Assembly: GCF_963674925.1 (NCBI RefSeq)
Contig: NZ_OY771647.1
Coordinates: 1,751,501 to 1,815,500, forward strand
Source of the DNA: an uncultured Draconibacterium sp.
Lineage (GTDB): Bacteria > Bacteroidota > Bacteroidia > Bacteroidales > Prolixibacteraceae
DNA length: 64,000 nucleotides
Direction: 5' to 3'
Positions 17,423 through 26,609 of the stretch are shown in pieces. The notes under the pieces were generated by a model. It ran no database searches and was not told the origin of the DNA. It was given only the letters and a program-made list of their open reading frames with translations. Each line of letters opens with the position of its first letter. Position 1 is the first letter of the stretch. Both the position numbers and the translations under genes were made by a program.

Positions 17423-18607
17423 ATGAATCTCTTAAGGCGGCTTTTAGTTGTAGTATTTGTGGCCCTCGCATTCGATGGGCTGGCTTTTCAACTTACAGAA
17501 AGGGCAACAGTTAGTATCATTACCTGCAGTCCGGGAAACGAAATGTATTCGGTTTACGGTCATTCGGCCATTCGGGTAAAAGATCAGCAGCTGAATTACG
17601 ATGTGGTTTTTAACTATGGCATTTTCGATTTTAGCAGCCCAAATTTTTTGTATCGTTTTTGTGCCGGGCAAACCGATTACCTGCTTGGCGCTTATCGTTT
17701 TGAGACCTTTTTGAATGAATACCGACACGATAAACGCAGTGTTTTTGAACAGGAACTCAATCTCTCAGCACAGGAAAAACAAAAAATATTCGATTTTTTA
17801 CAATGGAATGCCCGCCCCGAAAACCGGGTGTACCGCTATAATTTTTTCTTTGATAACTGTGCCACGCGGGTTCGCGATGTAATTGCCGATAACGTAAATG
17901 GAGGTATAACTTACACCGATAGTGCCAGTCATAAAACGCTGCGAACACTGATAAAAGATTGTCACCACAAAATAAGATGGCTGAACTTTGGTATTGATTT
18001 TTTGGTTGCCGCTGAATCAGACCGAGAGGCAACACTTGAAGAAGAAATGTTTTTGCCCGACTATGTAATGCAGCATTTTGCAATGGCAAAAAGAAATGAT
18101 ACAGGACAGGATATTGCTCAACCGGTGCAAGTGCTTTACCAGGCACCTGAACAAACTCAGGCACTGACATGGCTTTGGGGGCCTTTGGTAGTTTTTTCGT
18201 TGTTGCTGCTGGTGGTTGCTTTTTTCACCTGGAAACAGTTTAAGAACGCTGAAATGAAGCCGGCGCTTGATATTCTGCTTTATGGTATAAACGGACTTGG
18301 TGGTTTATTGCTTACCTGGTTTACCATTTATTCCGAACATCCGGCAATGAGCCCGAATTATAACCTCATGTGGTTGGTGCCGCTGAGTCTGCCATTTGCA
18401 ATTGTTTACTTACGAAAAAAGTGGCGTCAGGCAGTGCGTTATTATCACCTTGTTTTTGCGGTGTGGATAATTATATTTTTTGTTTCATCGCCCTTTATTC
18501 CGCAGAAATTTCATCCGGTGTTTTTTATTATGGCAGCCACATTTTTTATCCGCGCACTGGCGCACTCGCTGCTAATTCTGAAGTCTTTAAAAGCCGCTCG
18601 CAAATAA
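17423..18607 (+). CDS. DUF4105 membrane protein
   Basis: 394 residues. An N-terminal signal/anchor (LLVVVFVALAFDGLAF) is followed by a periplasmic DUF4105 domain, similar to the N-terminus called Lnb-type (MYSVYGHSAIRVKD, VFNYGIFDFSSPNFLYRFCAGQTDYLL, FDNCATRVRD). About five membrane segments end the protein (LVVFSLLLLVVAFFTW, LGGLLLTWFTIY, WIIIFFVSSPF). The conserved His and Cys in GHSAIR and DNCATR could form a papain-like hydrolase site (inference from the fold class). Function is unknown. It is followed by an unusual inverted-repeat element rather than a gene. Confidence 0.85.
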   Translation: MNLLRRLLVVVFVALAFDGLAFQLTERATVSIITCSPGNEMYSVYGHSAIRVKDQQLNYDVVFNYGIFDFSSPNFLYRFCAGQTDYLLGAYRFETFLNEYRHDKRSVFEQELNLSAQEKQKIFDFLQWNARPENRVYRYNFFFDNCATRVRDVIADNVNGGITYTDSASHKTLRTLIKDCHHKIRWLNFGIDFLVAAESDREATLEEEMFLPDYVMQHFAMAKRNDTGQDIAQPVQVLYQAPEQTQALTWLWGPLVVFSLLLLVVAFFTWKQFKNAEMKPALDILLYGINGLGGLLLTWFTIYSEHPAMSPNYNLMWLVPLSLPFAIVYLRKKWRQAVRYYHLVFAVWIIIFFVSSPFIPQKFHPVFFIMAATFFIRALAHSLLILKSLKAARK

Positions 18608-18639
18608 TCTGGGCTGACTACCAGAAATCGATTTTGTGA

Positions 18640-18805
18640 AAAACTATCCTTTGCACCGACTTTTAAGGCGATGGTATTGGGTTGGTTAGTCCAACTAGAT
18701 TTTTCAGGATTTTTGTAAATTTTATTCTACAAAAATCCTGAAAAATCATAATCACTATATCCGATTCGTTACACCGCTCTAAAGACGGTGCAAAAAATAG
18801 TTTTC
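18640..18805. repeat. Large inverted-repeat element with facing promoter-like ends
   Basis: Two homologous half-copies of about 78 bases face each other. Each begins AAAACTAT, then a TTTGCACCG segment and a CTTT(T/A) stretch. The innermost 20 bases of each arm are perfectly complementary (18698-18717 and 18728-18747, GATTTTTCAGG...) around a 10-base spacer. The outer ends resemble -7 promoter boxes pointing inward, and the core resembles a bidirectional terminator. No gene fits in 18608-18986. Confidence 0.7.
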
Positions 18806-18971
18806 GGAACTTGAATCAAGGTCATCAGCGATATTTATTTGTAATCTAATTTCTTTTATCGCAGTTACTTTTGCCTTTTTTCTTTCAGCTTTTTCCTTGA
18901 TACAACCCGATACTGTTGAAAAGTTTGGATGAACAAATTTGTCGTGGATTTCTTCCATGCTTTTAAACAAT

Positions 18972-18979
18972 TATCTTTG
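18972..18979 (+). promoter_or_regulatory. -7 element of mutS
   Basis: TATCTTTG matches TAnnTTTG and lies 8 bases before the ATG at 18987, so the mRNA would be almost leaderless. It supports that start over an upstream in-frame TTG at 18939. Confidence 0.55.
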
Positions 18980-18986
18980 CTCAACG

Positions 18987-21608
18987 ATGGCAAAAAATGA
19001 AAAGAAATATGTAGAAACTCCGCTGATGAAGCAATATTATACCATCAAGGATAAACATCCTGACGCGGTGTTGCTTTTTCGTGTGGGCGATTTTTATGAA
19101 ACATTTGGAGAGGATGCCATAAAGGCAGCGGAAATTCTGGGAATTACATTAACGCGTCGGGCAAATGGTTCGGCCAGTTATGTGGAGTTGGCAGGTTTCC
19201 CGCATCATGCGCTGGATACCTATTTGCCCAAACTGGTACGGGCCGGACAGCGGGTGGCGATTTGCGAGCAGCTGGAAGATCCCAAAATGACCAAGAAGAT
19301 CGTGAAACGTGGGATTACCGAGCTGGTAACTCCCGGTGTTTCCATCAACGATAATATTCTTGAGAACCGCGAGAATAACTTCCTCGCATCGGTTCATTTC
19401 GATAAAAAGCGGGCAGGTATTGCCTTCCTTGATATCTCCACCGGTGAGTTTCTGGCGGCCGAAGGAAGTTTTGAATACATCGACAAATTATTGAATTCGT
19501 TTCAGCCCAAAGAGGTGTTGTTTCAACGCGGAAGAGGAAAGGAGTTCAACGATCTGTTCGGGACAAAATTTTACACTTTTAACCTGGAAGACTGGGTGTA
19601 TACCGACGATGCTGCAAACGACCGCCTGAAGCGGCATTTCGAAACCAGTTCGTTAAAAGGATTTGGTGTGCATAACATGCAGTTGGGCATTATTGCTGCC
19701 GGAGCGATTTTGCATTATCTTGATATTACCCAACACCAGAAGCTAAGTCATATCTCGGGATTGAGCCGGATTGAGGAAGAGCACTTCGTATGGCTCGACC
19801 GGTTTACCATTCGTAACCTGGAGTTGTTTGCGCCGCTTCACGAAAGTGGAAAAGCACTTATTAATGTGATCGATAAAACCATTACACCAATGGGATCGCG
19901 CTTGCTGAAACGCTGGATGGCGCTGCCTTTAAAAGATATCGATCCGATAAACGAGCGGCTGGAAGTAGTGGAGCTTTTTCTGAAAGATCCGGAGACAAAA
20001 GAAAACCTGGAAGAACATCTTCGTCAGATGGGCGACCTGGAACGACTGATCTCAAAAGTTGCAGTCGGCCGCATCAACCCGCGCGAAGTAGTGCAGGTGA
20101 AAAATGCGCTGGCGGCAATTGTGCCGATAAAAGCTGCGTGCGCCGATGTTGAGAATCAGGCCTTAAACCGTTTTGCCGAGCAGCTAAATCCTTGTGATCT
20201 GATCAGAGCGCGAATTGAAAAGCAAATTGTTGCCGATCCGCCAACAGCAGTAAATAAAGGAAAAGTGATTGCCGAAGGTATCTCGGAAGAATTGGATGAT
20301 TTACGAAAGATCGCTTATTCGGGAAAAGATTACCTGGCGCAAATTCAAAAACGCGAAAGCGAAAAGCACGGAATTCCATCGCTGAAGATCAGCTTTAACA
20401 ATGTTTTTGGGTACTATATTGAGGTGCGGAATACGCATAAAGATAAGGTGCCAACCGATTGGATTCGTAAACAAACGCTGGTTAGTGCCGAGCGGTATAT
20501 TACAGAGGAGCTGAAAGAATACGAGCAAAAAATTCTTGGCGCTGAGGAGAAAATTCAGGCGCTGGAAGGTAAACTTTTTGGCGAGCTGATTTTTGAGCTG
20601 TCGGAATACATTTCGGCTATACAGCTGAACTCGCATATTCTGGCGCAAATCGATTGTTTATTGTCGTACGCCACGTGTGCAACATCTTATAAATATTTCC
20701 GCCCTGAGGTGAACGATGCCACTTCAATCGAGATTAAAGAAGGGCGACATCCGGTTATCGAGCACCAACTGCCAATTGGCGAGTCGTATATTGCCAACGA
20801 TGTTAAGTTGGATCAGGAAGATCAGCAGATCATTATCATCACGGGGCCAAACATGGCCGGTAAATCGGCACTGTTGCGCCAAACAGCATTAATTGTGCTG
20901 ATGGCGCAAATGGGATCGTTCGTCCCCGCAGAAGTAGCTAAAATCGGATTTGTGGATAAAATTTTCACGCGTGTTGGAGCCTCGGATAATATTTCGTTGG
21001 GCGAATCAACTTTTATGGTGGAAATGAACGAAGCAGCCAGCATTCTGAATAACGTTTCCGACCGCAGCCTGATTCTTTTCGACGAGCTGGGGCGCGGAAC
21101 ATCAACATACGACGGTATTTCCATTGCCTGGTCGATTGTGGAGCACCTGCACGAACATGCTTTTACCAAAGCAAAAACGCTGTTTGCCACCCACTATCAC
21201 GAGCTCAACGAAATGGAAGGCGCATTCCCGAGGGTAAAAAACTTTAACGTTTCCATAAAAGAGGTAGGCAACAAGGTTATCTTTTTACGAAAACTGGTGC
21301 GCGGCGGAAGTAATCACAGCTTTGGTATCCATGTGGCGGGCATGGCCGGGATGCCAAAATCGGTAATTCAGCGTGCCGAGCAGATATTATCGAAACTGGA
21401 AGGAGGAAAAGAAAAGGAAAGTTTAAGTAAACCTTTAGAGGAGATTGGCGAAAGCCGAGAAGGTGTACAATTAAGCTTTTTTCAGTTGGATGACCCTGTG
21501 CTAAAGCAGATTAGAGATGAGATTGCCGGGCTCGATGTAAATAATCTTACGCCAATAGAAGCCCTGAACAAGCTAAATGAAATAAAGAAATTGACAGGAA
21601 TTTCTTAA
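18987..21608 (+). CDS. mutS: DNA mismatch repair ATPase MutS
   Basis: 873 residues. Domain I has the mismatch-wedge motif VGDFYETFGEDA (Phe-x-Glu). The connector and lever/clamp domains follow, then the ATPase with Walker A GPNMAGKSALLRQ, signature NISLGESTFMVEMNE, Walker B LILFDELGRGTST and TLFATHYHEL. The C-terminus ends in a dimerisation/processivity segment (LSFFQLDDPVLKQI, NNLTPIEALNKLNEIKKL). It recognises base mismatches and recruits MutL in the cytoplasm. Length is normal for bacterial MutS1. Start 18987 (MAKNEKKYVETP) agrees with the family and the -7 element. No mutL is in the window. A tRNA cluster follows with its own promoter. Confidence 0.97.
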   Translation: MAKNEKKYVETPLMKQYYTIKDKHPDAVLLFRVGDFYETFGEDAIKAAEILGITLTRRANGSASYVELAGFPHHALDTYLPKLVRAGQRVAICEQLEDPKMTKKIVKRGITELVTPGVSINDNILENRENNFLASVHFDKKRAGIAFLDISTGEFLAAEGSFEYIDKLLNSFQPKEVLFQRGRGKEFNDLFGTKFYTFNLEDWVYTDDAANDRLKRHFETSSLKGFGVHNMQLGIIAAGAILHYLDITQHQKLSHISGLSRIEEEHFVWLDRFTIRNLELFAPLHESGKALINVIDKTITPMGSRLLKRWMALPLKDIDPINERLEVVELFLKDPETKENLEEHLRQMGDLERLISKVAVGRINPREVVQVKNALAAIVPIKAACADVENQALNRFAEQLNPCDLIRARIEKQIVADPPTAVNKGKVIAEGISEELDDLRKIAYSGKDYLAQIQKRESEKHGIPSLKISFNNVFGYYIEVRNTHKDKVPTDWIRKQTLVSAERYITEELKEYEQKILGAEEKIQALEGKLFGELIFELSEYISAIQLNSHILAQIDCLLSYATCATSYKYFRPEVNDATSIEIKEGRHPVIEHQLPIGESYIANDVKLDQEDQQIIIITGPNMAGKSALLRQTALIVLMAQMGSFVPAEVAKIGFVDKIFTRVGASDNISLGESTFMVEMNEAASILNNVSDRSLILFDELGRGTSTYDGISIAWSIVEHLHEHAFTKAKTLFATHYHELNEMEGAFPRVKNFNVSIKEVGNKVIFLRKLVRGGSNHSFGIHVAGMAGMPKSVIQRAEQILSKLEGGKEKESLSKPLEEIGESREGVQLSFFQLDDPVLKQIRDEIAGLDVNNLTPIEALNKLNEIKKLTGIS

Positions 21609-21623
21609 TGGGCTTCAATAATT

Positions 21624-21654
21624 TTTGCCAGATAAAAAAATAGCAATATATTTG
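21624..21654 (+). promoter_or_regulatory. Promoter of the tRNA Gly-Leu-Gly cluster
   Basis: TTTG at 21624-21627, an exact 19-base spacer, then TATATTTG at 21647-21654. It is one of the best-spaced promoter candidates in the window and lies 34 bases ahead of the first tRNA. Confidence 0.8.
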
Positions 21655-21688
21655 CATCGCTTTTGAAAAAGCAAGTTCATTAAAATAT

Positions 21689-21761
<73 letters not shown>

Positions 21762-21783
21762 CATTCACGATAATGCAAAGGAT

Positions 21784-21871
21784 GCCCGGGTGGTGGAATT
21801 GGTAGACACGTTGGACTTAAAATCCAATGATCATTATGATCGTGCGGGTTCAAGTCCCGCCTCGGGTACCA
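21784..21871 (+). tRNA. tRNA-Leu (anticodon TAA)
   Basis: An 88-base class II tRNA with encoded CCA. The acceptor is GCCCGGG with CTCGGGT (wobble pairs), and the anticodon stem-loop TTGGA-CTTAAAA-TCCAA reads TAA. A long variable arm (TGATCATTATGATCG) and T loop GTTCAAGTC are present. It lies 22 bases after tRNA-Gly copy 1. Confidence 0.95.
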
Positions 21872-21877
21872 TTTTTT

Positions 21878-21950
<73 letters not shown>

Positions 21951-21954
21951 CGTT

Positions 21955-21988
21955 AAAAGGCTTCACAAAAAATTGTGAAGCCTTTTTT
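21955..21988 (+). terminator. Terminator of the tRNA cluster
   Basis: The stem AAAAGGCTTCACAA/TTGTGAAGCCTTTT with a 4-base loop, followed by a T run. Confidence 0.88.
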
Positions 21989-22223
21989 TATGCCTAATAT
22001 TTTGCATTTGGTTGACTGCCGGGCTTTTCGCTTTACCGGTTTTGCCAAGCTTGTTTTTTGTAATTGGTTCGCAGGCTCCTGTTGTCGCCTTCGTCCAATA
22101 ACAAAAACTGGTCGCTTGTCTGCAACAGGGTGTCGCTGCAATCCCTGCCAATGGGGCCGGTGGTTTTAAGTTTTGCACCATGCCTGATTGATCGGTTGGT
22201 TTTAACAGTTAATGTGCTGTATA

Positions 22224-22278
22224 AGGGCTAAAGCCCTATTAGCAGACTTATGCTTAACCCCGGCATTAATGCCGGGTT
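22224..22278. repeat. Paired palindromes in a gene-free spacer
   Basis: The 422-base spacer 21989-22410 has no convincing gene. It contains AGGGCT-AA-AGCCCT (22224-22237) and the perfect 18-base palindrome CCCGGCATTAATGCCGGG (22259-22276), about 20 bases apart. The first ~180 bases are GC-richer than usual spacer and hold nothing I recognise. Confidence 0.5.
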
Positions 22279-22410
22279 AGTCAACTCCTATACAATCCAG
22301 ACTTTTGTCCTTCAATATTAACTTCCCTGGATTTCACCTTCTCAAATTACAAGGTCTTTTACTTTCCCAACATTATTACTATTTTCACCACAAACCAATT
22401 AAACTAAATC

Positions 22411-23676
22411 ATGCAAAAACAAATTCTTCTATCAATTTGGGTACTACTTTTAAGTGCCGTTTTATTTTCTTGTCAATCCACTCAAAAGCAAGCTGAGCCG
22501 CAAGCTGAAGCTGCAAAATTTATTACCATCAGTGGACCGGACCTCATTGCTCCCAATGGCGAAAAATTCTTTATACAAGGTATTAACCTTGGCAACTGGC
22601 TGAATCCGGAAGGTTACATGTTCAAGTTTCAAAAAACAAGTTCTGCACGGCTTATCGACGAGATGTTTCGTGAGGCGGTTGGGCCCGATTTTACCAACCA
22701 ATTCTGGAAACAATTCAAGGATAATTACATCACCCGCGAAGATATCCGATACATAAAAAGCACAGGTGTGAATTCTATTCGTCTGCCGTTTCATTATAAA
22801 TTGTTCACTGATGAGGATTACATGGGGCTTTATTCCAATCAGGATGGTTTTGCGCGAATTGACAGTTTGGTGGAGTGGTGCCGCGAATCGGAGCTGTACA
22901 TTATTCTGGATATGCACGATGCTCCCGGCGGACAAACCGGTGCCAATATCGACGACAGTTATGGTTACCCATGGTTGATGGTGAGTGAAGAAAGCCAGGA
23001 GTTGTTTGTGGAGATCTGGCAAAAAATAGCTGATCATTATAAAAACGAGCCGATGATTTTAGGCTACGATCTGTTGAACGAACCCATTGCCACCTATTTT
23101 CCGGAAGATGAAGAGATGCTGAATAAACAACTTGAACCGTTATATATGAAAGCAGTAAAAGCCATTCGCGAGGTAGATAATAACCACATTGTTTTGCTGG
23201 GTGGTGCACAGTGGAACGGCAATTTTAAAGTTTTTACCGATTCGAAATTCGATGACAAAATGATGTACACCTGTCACCGCTACTGGTGCGATACCTTGCA
23301 GGCAAATATTCAGGATTTTGTAGATTTTCGCGACTCTGTGAATCTTCCAATTTACATGGGCGAAACCGGTGAGAATACCGATGAGTGGATTGCTGCCTGG
23401 ACCCGCCTGATGATCAAGAATAACATCGGTTACCATTACTGGCCTTACAAAAAAATGGGAAGCCCACGTTGTATGGTAACTATCCCAACACCCGAAAACT
23501 GGGATGTGATTGTAGATTTTGCCGAAGGAGAGCGCGACACTTATGAAGCTGTACGTGAAAATCGTCCTGATCAGGAACTGGTTAAAACAGTGATGCTGGA
23601 ATATATTGCGAATCTGAAACTGACGAAATGTGAGGTGAACGAGAGTTATATCCGTGCGATGGCTATGGAGCCGTAA
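22411..23676 (+). CDS. GH5-like glycoside hydrolase, lipoprotein
   Basis: 421 residues. A signal peptide ends in a lipobox with Cys21 (SAVLFSCQS), so the enzyme is lipid-anchored in the cell envelope. The TIM barrel carries QGINLGNWLNPEGYMF and SIRLPFHYK. The retaining pair of clan GH-A is visible: acid/base Glu224 in YDLLNEPIA and nucleophile Glu318 in IYMGETGENTDEW. The N-terminus resembles exo-glucanase-type GH5 members. The substrate is not readable, but a beta-glucan or related beta-linked glycan is likely. The sulfatase gene follows at 150 bases; together they resemble a small glycan-use set without SusC/SusD. Confidence 0.88.
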   Translation: MQKQILLSIWVLLLSAVLFSCQSTQKQAEPQAEAAKFITISGPDLIAPNGEKFFIQGINLGNWLNPEGYMFKFQKTSSARLIDEMFREAVGPDFTNQFWKQFKDNYITREDIRYIKSTGVNSIRLPFHYKLFTDEDYMGLYSNQDGFARIDSLVEWCRESELYIILDMHDAPGGQTGANIDDSYGYPWLMVSEESQELFVEIWQKIADHYKNEPMILGYDLLNEPIATYFPEDEEMLNKQLEPLYMKAVKAIREVDNNHIVLLGGAQWNGNFKVFTDSKFDDKMMYTCHRYWCDTLQANIQDFVDFRDSVNLPIYMGETGENTDEWIAAWTRLMIKNNIGYHYWPYKKMGSPRCMVTIPTPENWDVIVDFAEGERDTYEAVRENRPDQELVKTVMLEYIANLKLTKCEVNESYIRAMAMEP

Positions 23677-23825
23677 TGGGTTTGCTTTCCTTTTAAAAAA
23701 TACTTTATAAAAAAATCAAAAAGTCCGGCATTTGTTTGAACTTCCCAAATTGAATGACGATATTGGTCGCCCGTTATAGCTGTGTGCATAAGGATTGGGT
23801 ATTCAAAATTTCAAAACCATTAATC

Positions 23826-25244
23826 ATGAATTTCAAAATCAAACTGTTGTTATTGATTTGTGGGGCTTTCGGATTTGCAAAAATTCAGGCTCAGGACACA
23901 AAAAAGCCCAATATAATTCACATTCTTGCCGATGATGTAGGCTTTGACGACCTGAGTTGTTTTGGCTCAAAGGACATCAATACGCCGAACCTGGATAAGC
24001 TGGCAGCAGAAGGTATGAAATTCACGAGTTTTTACGCGCCACATGGCACATGTACGCCATCCAGGGCAGCCACTTTAACCGGACGCTATGCACCGCGTGT
24101 AAATAACGGCACCGGATTATACGTACTTTTTCCACATTCGAAACACGGACTGGAAGACGAACTGGAGGTTTCGATTACCGAATTACTAAAAGAACAAGGA
24201 TACACTACCGGATTGTATGGAAAATGGCATTTAGGTCACCTGCCACAATACTTGCCTTGTGTGCATGGTTTCGATGAGTTTCTGGGCATTCCTTATCCCA
24301 ACGATCATGGCCCGGAACGTATAGGGAACTCGGGGTGGCGGCCAAATGGGATCAGCGATCCGGAAATTCCGTTAATCGAGCAGGCGCAGATTATAAAGCG
24401 CTGTGATAATAATGATCTGGCTGAACTTCCGGCATTGTTTACCCGCGAAGCCTGCAAATTTATATACCGGGCAACACAGGAGGAAAAACCGTTCTATTTG
24501 CAGTATGCGAACATCGAAACACACACACCATGGTTCGTTCCAAAAGGTTTCGAAGGACAGAGTAAAGCGGCTGCCTATGGCGACGCTGTTGAATACCTCG
24601 ATCGTTCGGTTGGTATTATTCTAAATACCTTAAAACGACTGAAAATTGAAGACAATACCATAATCGTATTTTCATCGGATAATGGTCCTTTGGTACATCG
24701 CGACGAAGAATTGGAAAACTGCTATGGAAAATTTGGTTTCACCGATCCCGACCGCGAGCATATTTTGCGCGAAGGCAAATATCAGGAACGTTACGAAGGT
24801 GGAATCCGGGTGTCGTGTATAATGAAGTGGCCGGGAATGATCCCTGAAAATACAGAATGTGATGTGCCTGTCACAGGCATGGATCTATTTACCACATTTG
24901 CCAATATTGCCGGTGCGCAGATTCCAACTGACAGAGTAATCGATGGTAAAGATATTTTGCCCCTGATGAAAAATGAAGAAGGAGCTGTTGCACCTCATAA
25001 AGCAGTGTATGGTTTTACTGCAACAGGAAGATTAATGAGTATAAGGTACAAAAGCTGGAAACTGATTTTGCCTGGAAAACACTGGACCGGTAATTTAGAT
25101 ACAGCACATTTATATAATGTGGAAAACGATCCGGGGGAGAAGGAAAATGTGGCCGATAAGAATCCCGATGTAGTGGACACCATTTTAGCAATGGCCAAAC
25201 AAGCCGAAGATGCCATTAAAAATAATAGACCGATTAACAACTAA
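23826..25244 (+). CDS. Sulfatase (arylsulfatase family S1), exported
   Basis: 472 residues from ATG 23826 (MNFKIKLLLLICGAFGFAKIQA, a clear signal peptide); an upstream ATG-less extension to 23754 is rejected. The metal-site Asp pair is in ILADDVGFDD. The sulfatase signature is Cys76-Thr-Pro78-Ser-Arg80 (HGTCTPSRAATLTGRY), where Cys is matured to formylglycine. LYGKWHLGH and VFSSDNGP supply the other active-site residues. It removes sulfate esters from a sugar or glycan in the periplasm; the substrate is unknown. No maturase gene is in the window, so anSME must be elsewhere. It lies downstream of the GH5 gene on the same strand. Confidence 0.93.
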   Translation: MNFKIKLLLLICGAFGFAKIQAQDTKKPNIIHILADDVGFDDLSCFGSKDINTPNLDKLAAEGMKFTSFYAPHGTCTPSRAATLTGRYAPRVNNGTGLYVLFPHSKHGLEDELEVSITELLKEQGYTTGLYGKWHLGHLPQYLPCVHGFDEFLGIPYPNDHGPERIGNSGWRPNGISDPEIPLIEQAQIIKRCDNNDLAELPALFTREACKFIYRATQEEKPFYLQYANIETHTPWFVPKGFEGQSKAAAYGDAVEYLDRSVGIILNTLKRLKIEDNTIIVFSSDNGPLVHRDEELENCYGKFGFTDPDREHILREGKYQERYEGGIRVSCIMKWPGMIPENTECDVPVTGMDLFTTFANIAGAQIPTDRVIDGKDILPLMKNEEGAVAPHKAVYGFTATGRLMSIRYKSWKLILPGKHWTGNLDTAHLYNVENDPGEKENVADKNPDVVDTILAMAKQAEDAIKNNRPINN

Positions 25245-25344
25245 GTAACCTTGGATTTTGCTTTCAGCATTTTGTTCGGAAATATCGATTGAGGCATAAT
25301 TATTGAGGATAAGAAAAATCTTATTAACAATAACTACTCAAATC

Positions 25345-26034
25345 ATGAAATGTAACTTTCTAAAAAGAATCAGTCCATTAGTTTTATTATCAGTTGTTTG
25401 CATAGTGTTAAGTTTTAGTTGCTCGAAAGAAGAAGCTGAACCGGTATTGGAATATGGGACTGTAACTGATATTGATGGTAACAGCTACAAAACAATTCAA
25501 ATTGGAGATCAGGTTTGGATGGCAGAAAATCTAAAAACCACTACTTATAACGATGGAACACCAATCAACGAAATTTCAAATGATAGTTTATGGCGAATTG
25601 ATACACTTGGAGCTTATTGCTGGTATGAGAATGATATTTCAAACGCAGAGCATAATGGCGCTTTATATAACTGGTACGCGTTAGAAACACAGAAACTTTG
25701 CCCTGTTGGTTGGCATGTTCCAACTGAAGATGAATGGCGTGAGCTTCTTCACGCTGTTGGTGGAATTGGATGTGAGGAATTGAGTACAAGTGGATGGAAT
25801 TATCAGAGTATGCAAAGTCAGGGGCAAAATTATCAGGGGATTCTTAATGGGAGAAGAGATAAGAGGTATCAGCATCAAATGGATTATGCAGAATTAGGCG
25901 AAGCAGGTTACTTTTGGCTTGATCTGGAGTATGCAGAGAAGGCGGCATGTGGCGCAGCTATTCGTTTACATACTGAATCATGGGGGACACAGTTTAAAAA
26001 TTTGGGGTTTAGTTTTCGTTGTTTAAAAGACTAA
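25345..26034 (+). CDS. FISUMP-domain lipoprotein
   Basis: 229 residues from ATG 25345. The signal peptide ends in a lipobox (CIVLSFSCSKEE). The rest is a FISUMP domain (Fibrobacter succinogenes major paralogous domain): VTDIDGNSYKTIQIGDQVWM, AENLKTTTYNDGT, GALYNWYA, CPVGWHVPTEDEWRELL, GFSFRCLKD. These are surface lipoproteins of unknown function, common as paralogues in Bacteroidota. It follows the sulfatase by 100 bases, possibly co-transcribed. Confidence 0.88.
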   Translation: MKCNFLKRISPLVLLSVVCIVLSFSCSKEEAEPVLEYGTVTDIDGNSYKTIQIGDQVWMAENLKTTTYNDGTPINEISNDSLWRIDTLGAYCWYENDISNAEHNGALYNWYALETQKLCPVGWHVPTEDEWRELLHAVGGIGCEELSTSGWNYQSMQSQGQNYQGILNGRRDKRYQHQMDYAELGEAGYFWLDLEYAEKAACGAAIRLHTESWGTQFKNLGFSFRCLKD

Positions 26035-26045
26035 AAACACATACT

Positions 26046-26072
26046 AAAAAAGCGCGCCAACGGCACGCTTTT
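26046..26072. terminator. Bidirectional terminator between convergent genes
   Basis: A-rich and T-rich flanks around AAAAGCG-c-GCC-AAC-GGC-a-CGCTTTT, a stem with one mismatch. It can serve both the FISUMP gene and the convergent beta-barrel gene. Confidence 0.65.
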
Positions 26073-26095
26073 CAATATTCTATTTTGTGTATGCT

Positions 26096-26581
26096 TTAAT
26101 CAAACACATAACGCACATTAAAACCAAATCCTCCTCCGTGAAAAGTGGTTTTGTCAATAATCTCCAGCGAAGGGCGGTAATCCAGCCCCAATGCCAGCGG
26201 TATATTTACAAAGCGGTATTCGAGTCCGATTTCAAAAGCGGCACCCAGGTTAAAATTGGTTTCGCGGTCTTTAACACCGTTTTTATATACTGTTTCATCT
26301 AAAATCGCCAGGTAAGGTCCAACGCCCATGTACCAGTTAAATGCTTCGTCGGCTAGCGGACGGTACAGGAAATCCCAAAGCAGATCGGCTGCTACGCCAT
26401 CGCCAAACGATAGGTCGGCATGCAGACGATTAAATTCACCTGTCGAAAAAATACCATCAATGGCCACACTTCCGGCCGAAACATCGCCAAAACGAACCCC
26501 TAATTCCTGGGCATTTCCAATAAACATACCGGCAACAGCTAAAATGGCTGTCAATACAATTCTTTGTAGTGTCTTTTTCAT
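26096..26581 (-). CDS. Small outer-membrane beta-barrel protein
   Basis: 161 residues from ATG 26581, chosen because MKKTLQRIVLTAILAVAGMFIGNAQ is a good signal peptide. The mature part alternates polar and hydrophobic residues as in a porin-like barrel (RLHADLSFGDGVAADLLWDFLY, WYMGVGPYLAIL, FNLGAAFEIGLEYRF). It ends in the aromatic-terminated strand GFGFNVRYVFD expected of a BAM substrate. About eight strands are likely. The function is unknown. The start lies 28 bases from the end of the M48 gene, and both run on the minus strand, so they may form an operon. Confidence 0.8.
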   Translation of the reverse strand: MKKTLQRIVLTAILAVAGMFIGNAQELGVRFGDVSAGSVAIDGIFSTGEFNRLHADLSFGDGVAADLLWDFLYRPLADEAFNWYMGVGPYLAILDETVYKNGVKDRETNFNLGAAFEIGLEYRFVNIPLALGLDYRPSLEIIDKTTFHGGGFGFNVRYVFD

Positions 26582-26609
26582 TTTTTTAAAATTGGTTTCA
26601 GTATACATT

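Noticed and set aside
18779..18970. A 63-residue frame on the minus strand (MFKSMEEIHDKF...)
   Set aside because: It runs out of the mutS promoter into the inverted-repeat element and shows no recognisable family; repeat sequence would supply its C-terminus.
22411..25244. GH5 and sulfatase genes considered as a complete polysaccharide utilisation locus
   Set aside because: No SusC/SusD pair or PUL regulator is present in the window, so only a PUL-like gene set can be claimed.
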